Shown here: positions 6,514 through 14,548 of the stretch, piece by piece
How positions within the stretch are numbered: position 1 is the first letter of the stretch
Layout: every line of letters starts with the position of its first letter
Assembly: GCA_037444845.1 (NCBI GenBank)
Contig: JBBILQ010000002.1
Location: 1-64,000 of the forward strand
DNA: 64,000 nucleotides
Reading direction: 5' to 3'
Source: JARYMI01 sp037444845
GTDB taxonomy: Bacteria; Acidobacteriota; Aminicenantia; Aminicenantales; UBA8522
Notes under the pieces: model-generated
What the model was told of the DNA's origin: nothing
Seen by the model: only the letters and a program-made list of their open reading frames with translations
The model's database searches: none
Program-made: the position numbers and the translations under genes

Positions 6514-7343
6514 AAAAAGATCCGCTGGTTAGTGAACGCGATATTCTCTCCGGCCTCGTCGAAGAAAAAAGCACATCTCTCTTTCTCGGCCGGTATTCGA
6601 TCGCCGAAGTGGCCGCCGTCCTGGGCAAGAGGAGCTTCTTCAAAGAGGCCAGGAAACGAAACCTCTGGCCGCTCGCCTTCAACCTTGATTCCTCCGGTTA
6701 TCCCATCCAGAGGTACCAGATTTTTCTCGAGGAAGAGAAGCCCGAAAAGCTAATCGTTGACCTGAAGATCCGTGAGGGCCGCGTCCGGCCCGGGGATCAT
6801 CTCCATCTTCCCGCTTCTTTTTACACTTTTGAATTCCTGATTTTAGAGTGGCTGACACTCCAGAACCCTCTTCTCAGATTCTCTCCCAAGAGGCCGCCGC
6901 TTCCTGGTCAGGAACATCCTGGACTCGGGCTCGGCAAGAAAGTCGTGGACCTGTTTGTCTATCTCGCCAGGTTGACCCGGAAGGATGGGCTGCTGGCCTT
7001 TCCCGCTTATTTTCACAATGCCCTGCTTTTCATCCGATATTTCCAGTTCCTGAACCCGGAGAAGCAGGGCGAGATACTGGCCATCGAAAAGGCCTTTCCC
7101 GACATCCCGTTCAAGCACCTGGCCTGGGTCGTCTATCTGAATTGCTTGAGGGGAGAGGATGGCCGCGCCTACGAATGGAAAGCCGAGGAACAGGTTTATC
7201 CGCTGCACAAATCCCTCAAGGAATATCTCGAGAACAAAGCTTATAGGAAGATGGTCAAGCATGTTTTAAATAGCCGGCATTTCACGATCGACTGGGTTTG
7301 CTACGAGAAGAAGGTCGACGAGCTCATCGCTGCCAAGGCGTAA
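6510..7343 (+). CDS. hypothetical protein
   Basis: The 277-aa product (starting MKKDPLVSERDILSGLVEEK) is not one I recognise. It is soluble, rich in aromatic and basic residues, with no signal peptide or membrane helix. The ATG at 6510 overlaps the toxin stop (ATGA), so it was probably translated behind the relE gene or acquired its own start there. An upstream in-frame extension to 6426 exists but lies inside the relE coding sequence and is unlikely. A MITE copy begins 9 bases after its stop. Confidence 0.7.
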   Translation: MKKDPLVSERDILSGLVEEKSTSLFLGRYSIAEVAAVLGKRSFFKEARKRNLWPLAFNLDSSGYPIQRYQIFLEEEKPEKLIVDLKIREGRVRPGDHLHLPASFYTFEFLILEWLTLQNPLLRFSPKRPPLPGQEHPGLGLGKKVVDLFVYLARLTRKDGLLAFPAYFHNALLFIRYFQFLNPEKQGEILAIEKAFPDIPFKHLAWVVYLNCLRGEDGRAYEWKAEEQVYPLHKSLKEYLENKAYRKMVKHVLNSRHFTIDWVCYEKKVDELIAAKA

Positions 7344-7352
7344 CCGGCCTAG

Positions 7353-7506
7353 CCTGATCTATTCACAAAATGATACGATAAAACGCCCCCTCCCCTGGCG
7401 GGAGGGGATAGAGGGGAGGGGGAATCTTTGAATGATCCCCCTCACCCCGACCCTCTCCCACATGGGGAGAGGAGATTTTTTCCTTTCATTTCGTGAATAG
7501 TCCAGG
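7353..7506. repeat. MITE-like element copy 5 (154 bp, TSD CTAG)
   Basis: It has the same orientation and length as copy 4, with CTAG at 7349-7352 and 7507-7510. The left terminus is CCTGATCTATTCACAAAAT. Confidence 0.87.
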
Positions 7507-7570
7507 CTAGATAGTTTTCGTTGAGATTGCTTCGCTGACGCTCGCAAAGACGGGCATGTCAAAATTTGAA

Positions 7571-7790
7571 ATTTTGAAATTTGGGTGAAATTTGGGGACA
7601 CCGTACGTAATTATAATTTCCCGACAGAACCGCGGCGGCGACAGCTTTTAGCGAGGCTTTTTTATGGCATTTTTGCTCGCTCTATTTATTTGGGGGTGCT
7701 TTTTTGGGAGGTAAACCATCGCAGTTCATTGAAAAAAATCAGCTAAGAAAATTGAGGTAATTATGTATGCTGTCCCCAAATTTAAATTTT
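7571..7790. repeat. GGGGACA/TGTCCCC-ended repeat upstream of rpmE
   Basis: The left end reads GAAATTTGGGGACA followed by CCGTACGTAATTATAATT; the right end is its approximate inverse, GGTAATTATGTATGCTGTCC CCAAATTT. About 150 bases of noncoding sequence lie between. No transposase remains. The extended -10 promoter of rpmE starts at its right edge. Confidence 0.5.
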
Positions 7791-7791
7791 G

Positions 7792-7800
7792 TGGTATAAT
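7792..7800 (+). promoter_or_regulatory. extended -10 promoter of rpmE
   Basis: TGGTATAAT is a consensus extended -10 element; no good -35 is seen at the right distance, where the repeat end lies. Confidence 0.5.
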
Positions 7801-7825
7801 TGGAAGCCTTCAAGGAGTTCGACAG

Positions 7826-8032
7826 ATGAAAAAAGGAATCCATCCGGAATACGTGGAGTGCCGGGTGACCTGCGCCTGCGGAAACACCTTCATGACCCGG
7901 TCCACCAAGAAAGAGATACGCGTCGAGATCTGCTCCCAGTGCCATCCCTTCTTCACGGGCAAGCAGAAGCTCGTCGATAGCGCCGGCCGCGTCGAGAAAT
8001 TCAGGAAGAAATATGGCGACGCCAAGAAATAG
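7826..8032 (+). CDS. rpmE: 50S ribosomal protein L31
   Basis: The 68-aa protein begins MKKGIHPEYVECRVTCACGN and contains CSQCHPFFTGKQKLVDSAGR, the zinc-binding (CxC...CxxC) form of L31. The start at 7826 is set by the conserved MKKGIHP and by AAGGAG at 7811-7816; a longer in-frame start at 7763 lies in the repeat and is not credible. It is followed after 2 bases by prfA, the conserved rpmE-prfA-prmC order. The cysteine-bearing form means it can act as a zinc reserve. Confidence 0.96.
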   Translation: MKKGIHPEYVECRVTCACGNTFMTRSTKKEIRVEICSQCHPFFTGKQKLVDSAGRVEKFRKKYGDAKK

Positions 8033-8034
8033 CC

Positions 8035-9132
8035 ATGATAGTCGACGAGCTGGAGAACCTTGAGGGAAAATACCGCCGCCTCACCCTGTCTCTTTCCGAC
8101 CCCGCCCTGATTTCCGCTCCCCAGAAAATAAAAGAAATCGCCAAGGAACGGGCGGAGTTAGAGCCTTTGGTCAAAAAATACGAGGAATTCAAGAGGGTAA
8201 AGAGCGAGATCCGGCAATCCGAGGACATCATTGCCGATAGACAAGCCGAGCCCGACCTCCGCAGCCTGGCCGAGGCCGAACTGAAGGAGCTTCGCGAGAA
8301 AGAACTCAAGATTGAGGCCGAGCTCAAACTCCTCCTTCTCCCCAAAGACCCCTACGACGAAAAGAACGTCTTCCTCGAGATCCGGGCCGGCGCCGGCGGG
8401 GATGAATCGTCGCTTTTCGCCCAGGATCTCTTCCGGATGTATTTCAGGTTCGCAGAAAGCAAGGGATGGCAGTTTGAGGTCATGCAGACGAGCGTCTCGC
8501 CCATCGGCGGGTTCAAGGAAATTATTGCCAACATCCGCGGCAAGAACGTCTACTCCTCGCTCAAGTACGAAAGCGGCGTCCACCGGGTTCAGCGCGTTCC
8601 CAGGACCGAAGCCTCAGGCCGGATCCACACGTCAACCGTGACTGTGGCCGTCCTTCCTGAGGCCGATGAGGTCGACGTCAAGATCGACCCTAAAGACCTC
8701 AAAGTTGAAGCCTTTGGCGCTTCCGGGCCGGGCGGCCAGAACGTCAACCGCAACTACACGGCCATTCGGGTTACGCACAAGCCGTCGGGAATTGTCGTCT
8801 CCTGCCAGGATGAAAAATCCCAGCACCGGAACAAAGAAAAGGCGCTCCGGATTCTGCGCTCGCGGCTGATGGACATCGCCAAGAGGAAGCAAGAGGAGGA
8901 GATCGCCCGGAGCCGGAAGTCGCAGGTGGGGACAGGGGAGAGGAGCGAGAAAATCCGGACCTACAATTTCCCCCAGTCCCGGGTGACCGACCACCGGATC
9001 AACCTGAGCCTGCATAGCCTCCAGGCCGTGTTAGACGGCGATCTTGGCGAGGTCATCGAGAAGCTGATCCTCTATTTTCAGGCGCAAAGGCTCGAAGAGC
9101 AGGCGGCCGCATCCCAGGACCTCGGGATCTGA
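8035..9132 (+). CDS. prfA: peptide chain release factor 1
   Basis: The 365-aa class I release factor recognises UAA and UAG and triggers peptide release. The codon-recognition PxT tripeptide is PRT in VQRVPRTEASGRIHTS (near residue 190), which marks RF1 rather than RF2, and the catalytic GGQ lies in ASGPGGQNVNRNYTA (near 237). The usual GAGGQHVN is varied to GPGGQNVN. The C-terminal part has TYNFPQSRVTDHR. It follows rpmE by 2 bases. prmC, the methyltransferase for its GGQ glutamine, is 147 bases downstream. Confidence 0.96.
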   Translation: MIVDELENLEGKYRRLTLSLSDPALISAPQKIKEIAKERAELEPLVKKYEEFKRVKSEIRQSEDIIADRQAEPDLRSLAEAELKELREKELKIEAELKLLLLPKDPYDEKNVFLEIRAGAGGDESSLFAQDLFRMYFRFAESKGWQFEVMQTSVSPIGGFKEIIANIRGKNVYSSLKYESGVHRVQRVPRTEASGRIHTSTVTVAVLPEADEVDVKIDPKDLKVEAFGASGPGGQNVNRNYTAIRVTHKPSGIVVSCQDEKSQHRNKEKALRILRSRLMDIAKRKQEEEIARSRKSQVGTGERSEKIRTYNFPQSRVTDHRINLSLHSLQAVLDGDLGEVIEKLILYFQAQRLEEQAAASQDLGI

Positions 9133-9153
9133 TAGGAACGCAATTATTATCAC

Positions 9154-9243
9154 GTCATTGCGAGGCGGCCTTGCGCCGTGGCAATCTCTTAAACATTGGG
9201 GATCTTATGATTTAAGAGATCGCCACGCTTCGCTCGCGATGAC
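9154..9243. repeat. long inverted repeat between prfA and prmC
   Basis: GTCATTGCGAG at the left answers CTCGCGATGAC at the right, and GGCAATCTCTTAAA answers TTTAAGAGATCGCC nearer the centre. This is the common GTCATTGCGAG...GGCAATCTC intergenic repeat found in many bacteria. It could fold into a long hairpin in the prfA-prmC transcript. Confidence 0.7.
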
Positions 9244-9279
9244 AAAGTAACAATATAATTTGCGTTTGCATTAGTAAAG

Positions 9280-10131
9280 TTGAACACGATTCAGCAGGTC
9301 TACAAGAAGGGAGTGAACCTCCTCCGGGGGATGGGGGTGGAGGCGCCGGAGATCGAGGCCAAGGTCCTGATGCTCAACGCGACGGGCCTCAGCGAAGAGA
9401 AGTTCTTCGCCTCGCCGGAGAGGAAGCTCACCAAAAAAGAAGAAAAAAACTTTCAGCGGCTCCTCGAAAAGCGGCTTTCCGGAGTTCCGCTGGCTTATGT
9501 CGTCGGAGAAAAAGAGTTTTGGTCGCTCGCCTTAAAGACGCCGGCAGGCGTTTTTATCCCGAGGCCTGAGACTGAGCTTTTAGTCGAGAAAGTGATGGAT
9601 CTCTCGTCGAGAGAGGAGGAGACGATCGTCGATATCGGCACGGGCTCGGGGAACATCGCTGTGGCGCTGGCCAAGGAGCTTCCTGGGGCGAGGGTCGTGG
9701 CCACCGACATTTCGGCGAAGGCCCTCAAAGCGGCTCGCTTGAACGCTCAGGCGCACAGCGCGCCAAACATTCAATTTGTCCGGGGGAATCTTTACTCCGC
9801 CCTCGAAGGGCTCAATCTCGAGAAAAAAGTTGATTTCATCGTCTGTAACCCGCCCTATGTTACGCCTCAAGAATGGAGCGGCCTTCCCGGTCCCATCCGA
9901 AACCACGAGCCGCGACGGGCGCTTGTCCCCGGCAGGACGGGGTTTGAGTTCATCCGGCGGCTTGTCCGCGGCGCGCCTGCTTATCTCAAGCCGGGAGCAT
10001 TCCTGCTTTTTGAGGTTGGACAGGGGCAGGCAGAAAAAGCCTCCTCTCTTTTTGATAAAAACGTCTGGTCTTCTGTCGAGTCGTGCAGCGACCTCAGCGG
10101 CATCCCCCGCCTTGTATGCGCCCGCTTATAA
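9280..10131 (+). CDS. prmC: release factor glutamine N5-methyltransferase
   Basis: The 283-aa protein methylates the glutamine of the GGQ motif in release factors, using S-adenosylmethionine. It has the N-terminal helical domain (residues about 1-80), FIPRPETELLVEKV, the SAM motif IVDIGTGSGNIAVALA (about 113-128) and the catalytic NPPYV (near 190). Length is normal. The start is a TTG at 9280 with no clear ribosome binding site; the residues after it fit the family, so an earlier start is unlikely. Location behind prfA supports the assignment. Confidence 0.94.
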   Translation: MNTIQQVYKKGVNLLRGMGVEAPEIEAKVLMLNATGLSEEKFFASPERKLTKKEEKNFQRLLEKRLSGVPLAYVVGEKEFWSLALKTPAGVFIPRPETELLVEKVMDLSSREEETIVDIGTGSGNIAVALAKELPGARVVATDISAKALKAARLNAQAHSAPNIQFVRGNLYSALEGLNLEKKVDFIVCNPPYVTPQEWSGLPGPIRNHEPRRALVPGRTGFEFIRRLVRGAPAYLKPGAFLLFEVGQGQAEKASSLFDKNVWSSVESCSDLSGIPRLVCARL

Positions 10132-10177
10132 GTAAATTGGGGCATAAATTGGGGGACATCATTCGTAATGCACATAA

Positions 10178-11365
10178 TTATTTGCGTAAGGTGAACGTTG
10201 TCGTCGCTGGCTCGGGTTTCATGCCGGCGATTTCGTCCGTGTAGTTGCGGATGGTGATCTGGCTCTGCCGGCCGCTGGGGTAAGAGCCGCCCGTCACTCT
10301 GAGAGTGACCACGGCCAGACTCCCGGAGCTTCCCCTGGGAATCGGGTTTCCTGATCCGGCAAGACCGCCGATCGTCACAGTGCCGGAGATATTGTTCCCG
10401 TCGACAAAAGCCCAGCTCCCGGTGAGATTGCCCTTGGCCGTCCCCACGTAATCGAACATGTTCGGGTCGAAGGTTAGCTGCAGTCCGAAGGCGGCGATCT
10501 CGCCCGTGTTGCCGAGGATGGAGATAGGAACACTGACTGTCGTGCCAGGGCCTCCCTCAGAAGGAATGCAAGCGACCGAGATTTCGTTGTTCGTCGGGAT
10601 CGTGGTCACCCGGAGCGTCACGCTCACTTGCTGAGGGCTATTTGTGGCACTGGCACTGGTAATAGTAATGAGTGCGGTATACGTCCCAGCCACGAGCCCG
10701 CCAGCGTTCACCGATACAGTGTGAACTTTGCTTTCCCCCGTGGATGTCCCGCTACCCGGCGTGACCTCCAGCCAGGCCGCGTCATCGGTGATGGTATAAG
10801 TGAGAGTACTCTTGCCGCTGTTCCGGATAGAGATCGTCTGAGCAGCCGGATTACCGCTGCCGATCTGGCTGACAAAAGTTAGCGCTGTCGGAGTCACGGC
10901 GATTTCCGGCGGAGGCTCCTTGGTTATCTCCAAGCTCACCTTCACTCTCTGGGGGTTGTTATAGGCCTGCGTGGACGTCACGGTTATGGTGGCCGTGTAA
11001 TTGCTCGCCTGAGCCGCCAGGCCTTCTTTGTTGATAGCGATGGCGTGCTCCTTTATCTGGCCGTTTGACGTGCCGCTCGAGGGCTCGATCGTCAGCCAAT
11101 CCGCGTCGTCGGAGATAGTGTATTCCAGAGTGCCCGGGCCTGAGTTTTTTACCTTGAGTGCCTGCGAAGAAGGGTTCGGGCCTGTCTCGTAAGCGGCGAA
11201 GGAGAATTCAAATGTATTCAACCAGATGATGGGGCGGCTGAGCTCCTCTGCGTCCGGCGTTATCGGGTTCTTTTTGCAGCCTGGCAGAATAGCCGCAGCC
11301 AAGACGACGGCGGATACAAACACCGCACCGAGCAGCGCCGCATGAATATGCCTCGGGACTCGCAC
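10178..11365 (-). CDS. lipoprotein with two BACON-like repeats and a cohesin-like domain
   Basis: The 395-aa product has a lipoprotein signal ending in LPGC. Two repeated beta-sandwich units follow (about residues 50-140 and 150-245); each ends with a DDADWL or DDAAWL motif and a PSSGTS/PGSGTS turn, typical of BACON or choice-of-anchor domains. The last 130 residues resemble a cohesin-type fold (VSVPISILGNTGEIAAFGLQ, then LTFDPNMFDYVG). It probably binds carbohydrate or another surface protein outside the cell. I prefer the GTG at 11365, which has AGAGGAG 8 bases upstream, over the GTG at 11386. It is the last gene before the N gap. Confidence 0.75.
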   Translation of the reverse strand: MRVPRHIHAALLGAVFVSAVVLAAAILPGCKKNPITPDAEELSRPIIWLNTFEFSFAAYETGPNPSSQALKVKNSGPGTLEYTISDDADWLTIEPSSGTSNGQIKEHAIAINKEGLAAQASNYTATITVTSTQAYNNPQRVKVSLEITKEPPPEIAVTPTALTFVSQIGSGNPAAQTISIRNSGKSTLTYTITDDAAWLEVTPGSGTSTGESKVHTVSVNAGGLVAGTYTALITITSASATNSPQQVSVTLRVTTIPTNNEISVACIPSEGGPGTTVSVPISILGNTGEIAAFGLQLTFDPNMFDYVGTAKGNLTGSWAFVDGNNISGTVTIGGLAGSGNPIPRGSSGSLAVVTLRVTGGSYPSGRQSQITIRNYTDEIAGMKPEPATTTFTLRK

Positions 11366-11443
11366 AAGCAATACTCCTCTTTTCACGGCCGTTCGACCGC
11401 GCCAACCCTTCTCCCGGTACTCGCTTTCATCAACGCATTATTC

Positions 11444-11543
11444 NNNNNNNNNNNNNNNNNNNNNNNNNNNNNNNNNNNNNNNNNNNNNNNNNNNNNNNNN
11501 NNNNNNNNNNNNNNNNNNNNNNNNNNNNNNNNNNNNNNNNNNN
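11444..11543. other. assembly gap (100 N)
   Basis: Exactly 100 N bases mark a scaffold join; the real gap size is unknown. Features either side need not be adjacent in the genome. Confidence 0.99.
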
Positions 11544-11604
11544 TATGTTTATATTTATGCGCCGCAACCCAAGGGATCATCCTTCCCGGACATCGCCTCC
11601 CATG

Positions 11605-12699
11605 TCACTTCTTATAAAGCTCGGAAAAGCTTTCGAGCGCCGGGAGGATTTTTGTCGTTTCGTAGCGAATCCTCTCCCATTCCTCGAGCCTGACAGACGA
11701 GAAGGCGTTGACGACCTGGGGGTCGAACTGGCTGGCCCTGTTCTCCTGGATGTCTTTCCCGGCTGCCCTGAAATCCCTTTCTTTCCGGTAGGGACGGTGC
11801 GACGTTATGGCATCAAGGGCGTCAGCGACGGCGAAAATTCGGGCCTCCAGGGGAATGGCTTCCCCCTTCAATCCCCCGGGATATCCCTTCCCGTCGAACC
11901 TTTCGTGATGGCACAGGATGATGTTGCCGATTTCCTTGACCAGCTTGATCTCCTTGATCAGGCCGAATCCTAAGACCGGGTGGAGCTTAACCTTCTCCCA
12001 TTCTGCGGCTGAGAGCCGGCTGGGCTTTTTCAGGATGGAGTCCGGGATGGCGATTTTACCGATGTCATGGAGAAGCGCGCCCTTGCGGATGTTGTCCACC
12101 GCCGAGCCGTTCTTGATGCCGATGAGCTGAGCGAGAACTTGACTGTACTTGGCGACGGTCAGAGAATGGCCGAAGGTCTCGACGTCCCGGAGGTCGAGGG
12201 CGGTCATGAGGTTTTCGAGTGTGGCGTTATAGATTTCCTCGAGGTCTGTGGCTTTGCGCTCGTTTTTCGCTTGCTCTAACTTCAGCCGTCTCAACTGCTG
12301 GGCATAGGAGGTGTTTTTCTCGGCTAACTGCCGCCTGGCGATTTCGTTCCTCAGGGCGGCGTAGACGCTGGCCGGGTGGTCGGGGCTGGCGACGTGGTCG
12401 ATGAGGCCGTTCCGGAGAAATGACGCGGCTGGTTCCGCTCTTCGTGATTTCGACAGAAGGACCAGGGAGAGGCGAGGCCGGCTTCTTCTCAGCCTGCGGA
12501 GCTGGGTCAGGCCCTCGGCCGGAAGACGGTCCAGGCTGAAGAGGACAATTGAAGGCGAGGTATCATCGCCTGTCTCGGAAAACAAGGATCTGAATGAACC
12601 GGCACCTTTTGCGTTTACTCCCATTCCGGCCAGGAACTGAACAAGGTCATCGCTGTTCTTTCTGTCTTCGTCAATGATCAGCACGTGGATCGGGTCCAT
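11605..12699 (-). CDS. response-regulator-like HD-GYP phosphodiesterase
   Basis: The 364-aa protein combines an N-terminal receiver-like domain (MDPIHVLIIDEDRKNSDDLV; residues 1-115), a coiled-coil linker (about 125-165) and a C-terminal HD-GYP domain with HDIGKIAIPDSIL and HHERFDGKGYPGGL, then ADALDAITSHRPYRK. HD-GYP domains hydrolyse cyclic di-GMP. In the receiver, the usual phospho-aspartate segment reads IVLFSLDRLP, so the aspartate is shifted or missing and control by phosphorylation is doubtful. Start 12699 is set by GGAGAG upstream; longer extensions lack this. Together with the GGDEF-PilZ gene at 14545 it suggests a local c-di-GMP circuit. Confidence 0.88.
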   Translation of the reverse strand: MDPIHVLIIDEDRKNSDDLVQFLAGMGVNAKGAGSFRSLFSETGDDTSPSIVLFSLDRLPAEGLTQLRRLRRSRPRLSLVLLSKSRRAEPAASFLRNGLIDHVASPDHPASVYAALRNEIARRQLAEKNTSYAQQLRRLKLEQAKNERKATDLEEIYNATLENLMTALDLRDVETFGHSLTVAKYSQVLAQLIGIKNGSAVDNIRKGALLHDIGKIAIPDSILKKPSRLSAAEWEKVKLHPVLGFGLIKEIKLVKEIGNIILCHHERFDGKGYPGGLKGEAIPLEARIFAVADALDAITSHRPYRKERDFRAAGKDIQENRASQFDPQVVNAFSSVRLEEWERIRYETTKILPALESFSELYKK

Positions 12700-13044
12700 G
12701 GAAACTCTCCTTCGCCCGCCAAAGCTTCGATTTCCGCGCGAGATAATCTTATACTTTATTTCGCGGACAATATTCAAGCTGGCGAGACGAGATCATCTTT
12801 CCGGGTGAGAGATTCGAGGGAAAATTACTCCTCGAAATCGTCTGGAAGGGTGATTGTCATCCGGGGCCTGCTCTGCCAAACTAAGCCCGGATAAAAAATG
12901 GACACCATGACATCTGCGGAGATTTTCTCAGGCAGGGAATGTCGCGATTTTTTCGGGGAACTCTCCCTAATACAGGAAACGCATTCTTATTCTTTGGACA
13001 CAGTCTCGCGCCGGTGTGCCGCCGCTTCAGCTTCCGCCGCCGTC
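12700..13044. other. intergenic region, no gene seen
   Basis: Divergent spacer between the HD-GYP gene and the promoter at 13045. A 121-codon open frame (12898-13263) overlaps the promoter, has no ribosome binding site and no family signal; I do not call it. Confidence 0.5.
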
Positions 13045-13073
13045 TTGACAACGGAAAGCGCCCGTATTAATAT
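13045..13073 (+). promoter_or_regulatory. sigma-70-like promoter
   Basis: TTGACA (13045-13050), 17 bases, TAATAT (13068-13073). The next gene starts at 13265, leaving an unusually long leader of about 185 bases. Confidence 0.65.
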
Positions 13074-13264
13074 ATCGCCAGAGAACATAACAAGAAAATT
13101 CTTTATAGAATTATTAAGGGAAGGAAACCGGGAAAAAAGCGCTGTGGTGACGATCTCTCGCCGAGCGCTCGCGTACCCCTGTTTTCCGCGGCGGACGGGC
13201 ATTCGCCTTAGCGGCCGCGCCGTCCTGAATCCAGATAGGAATGGCCGGGCGAAGGAGAGGTGAG

Positions 13265-14548
13265 ATGGCTGAGAAACCTTTGAACATGAAGGATTCCCTT
13301 GCGCTTATTGAAGAGATTGAGGGCAAGCTGGAAAGAATCCTGAGCAAACGCAAAGAAGAGATTGAGCGAGATCTGGACGAAAAACTCAGGTCCATCAAGG
13401 AAGAAGCAGAAAAAAAGATCGAGTCGATCGAGAAAGAAATCGGAAAAGGGAGGGAAATCCTCCACGATTATAAGACCGCCATCAGCGAGTTCGAGAGTGA
13501 AAGGAGCGCCCTGCAGCGCCAGATAAAAGAGCATTTTGAGAAAGCCATCCAGCACCAGACAGAGATTGAGCGAATGGCCGGCCTGACTCTCGAGGAGCTC
13601 AGGATCATCGGCGAGCTCAACAGAAAGCTGGAAACGATCCATCAAACGGCCGAGGAGAAGGTGAGTCTCTACAGGAAAGACCTCGAGGAAAGGTTCGGCA
13701 TCGTGGCCGAGTTGCCTGAATCCGTGGAAGAGGAAGAGGTCAAGATTGACCTGGAGCAGGAGCTCCTGAAGCTCAAGAAAATCAAGGAACTCCTTGAGGC
13801 TGGCCCCGTGGCAGTGGAGGAAGCGCCCGCAGAAGAGGCCGTAGAACTGGCGGCCGAGGCCGAAGCTCCGGCCGAAGCCATGGCCGAAGTAATGGCCGAA
13901 GCCGTCGCTCCAGCCGGCGAAGGGGAAGTCCCGGCCAGCTTCCCCGAGATCAACGAGGTCATGGAAGGAGCTCTGGCCCGTGAGGCGGAAGCTGAAAGAG
14001 CTGCCGAAGAGGAGGTCCAGCCGGTGGAGCAGGCCTGGGAGGAGGACAGAGAGAGCTTCCAGAGGCTCTTCGAAACCTTGGAGAAATATCGCAAGATCGA
14101 ACCGCGGAACGGCAACGGCGAGGCCAGCTTTTTCCAGAACGAAGACAAGCTCATCATAGACGGAGAGCACGTCGTGGCCTCGATCGACGAATCCCTGGAA
14201 GAGGCCAAAAGGCTTTACCTCAAGCTCTCCCAGACCGAGTCGCCCAAAGAGCAGTTCTTCATCAAGCAGGAGATCATCAACTACCAGGAGATGCTGAGGA
14301 AATTCCTCCTCCGGTACATCAAGATGTCTGAGAAGGAAGGCGCTTCGCTTCCTCAGTTCACGACGGATATCCTCAACCTGGAAATCCTCAAGGACATTCT
14401 CGAGAAGTTGAGCATGGAGAACTGGAGTAACCCCTCAGACTTCAACTCCTTCCGGATGCATGCCGAATCGCTCAAGGACGCGTATTACGCCAAGATTACA
14501 CCGCCGGCCTTTTACCTGAGGTCATTGATCGAAGAGCTCGAGGGTTAA
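13265..14548 (+). CDS. coiled-coil protein with Ala/Glu-rich hinge
   Basis: The 427-aa protein has no recognised family. Residues about 5-190 are strongly charged heptad-like coiled coil. Residues about 185-265 are an alanine/glutamate/proline-rich segment (runs such as AEAPAEAMAEVMAEA). A separate alpha-helical C-terminal region follows (about 290-427, with IDESLEEAKRLYLKLSQTE). No signal peptide is seen, so it is probably cytoplasmic. A good ribosome binding site (GAAGGAGAGG) fixes the start. It ends tail to tail, overlapping by 4 bases, with the GGDEF-PilZ gene. Its place between two c-di-GMP genes hints at a role in the same process, but that is inference. Confidence 0.7.
   Translation: MAEKPLNMKDSLALIEEIEGKLERILSKRKEEIERDLDEKLRSIKEEAEKKIESIEKEIGKGREILHDYKTAISEFESERSALQRQIKEHFEKAIQHQTEIERMAGLTLEELRIIGELNRKLETIHQTAEEKVSLYRKDLEERFGIVAELPESVEEEEVKIDLEQELLKLKKIKELLEAGPVAVEEAPAEEAVELAAEAEAPAEAMAEVMAEAVAPAGEGEVPASFPEINEVMEGALAREAEAERAAEEEVQPVEQAWEEDRESFQRLFETLEKYRKIEPRNGNGEASFFQNEDKLIIDGEHVVASIDESLEEAKRLYLKLSQTESPKEQFFIKQEIINYQEMLRKFLLRYIKMSEKEGASLPQFTTDILNLEILKDILEKLSMENWSNPSDFNSFRMHAESLKDAYYAKITPPAFYLRSLIEELEG

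Noticed and set aside
7763..7825. N-terminal extension of L31
   Set aside because: It lies in the GGGGACA-type repeat and promoter; L31 proteins begin MKKGIHP.
12898..13263. 121-codon plus-strand frame
   Set aside because: It contains the promoter at 13045-13073, has no ribosome binding site and no recognisable domain.
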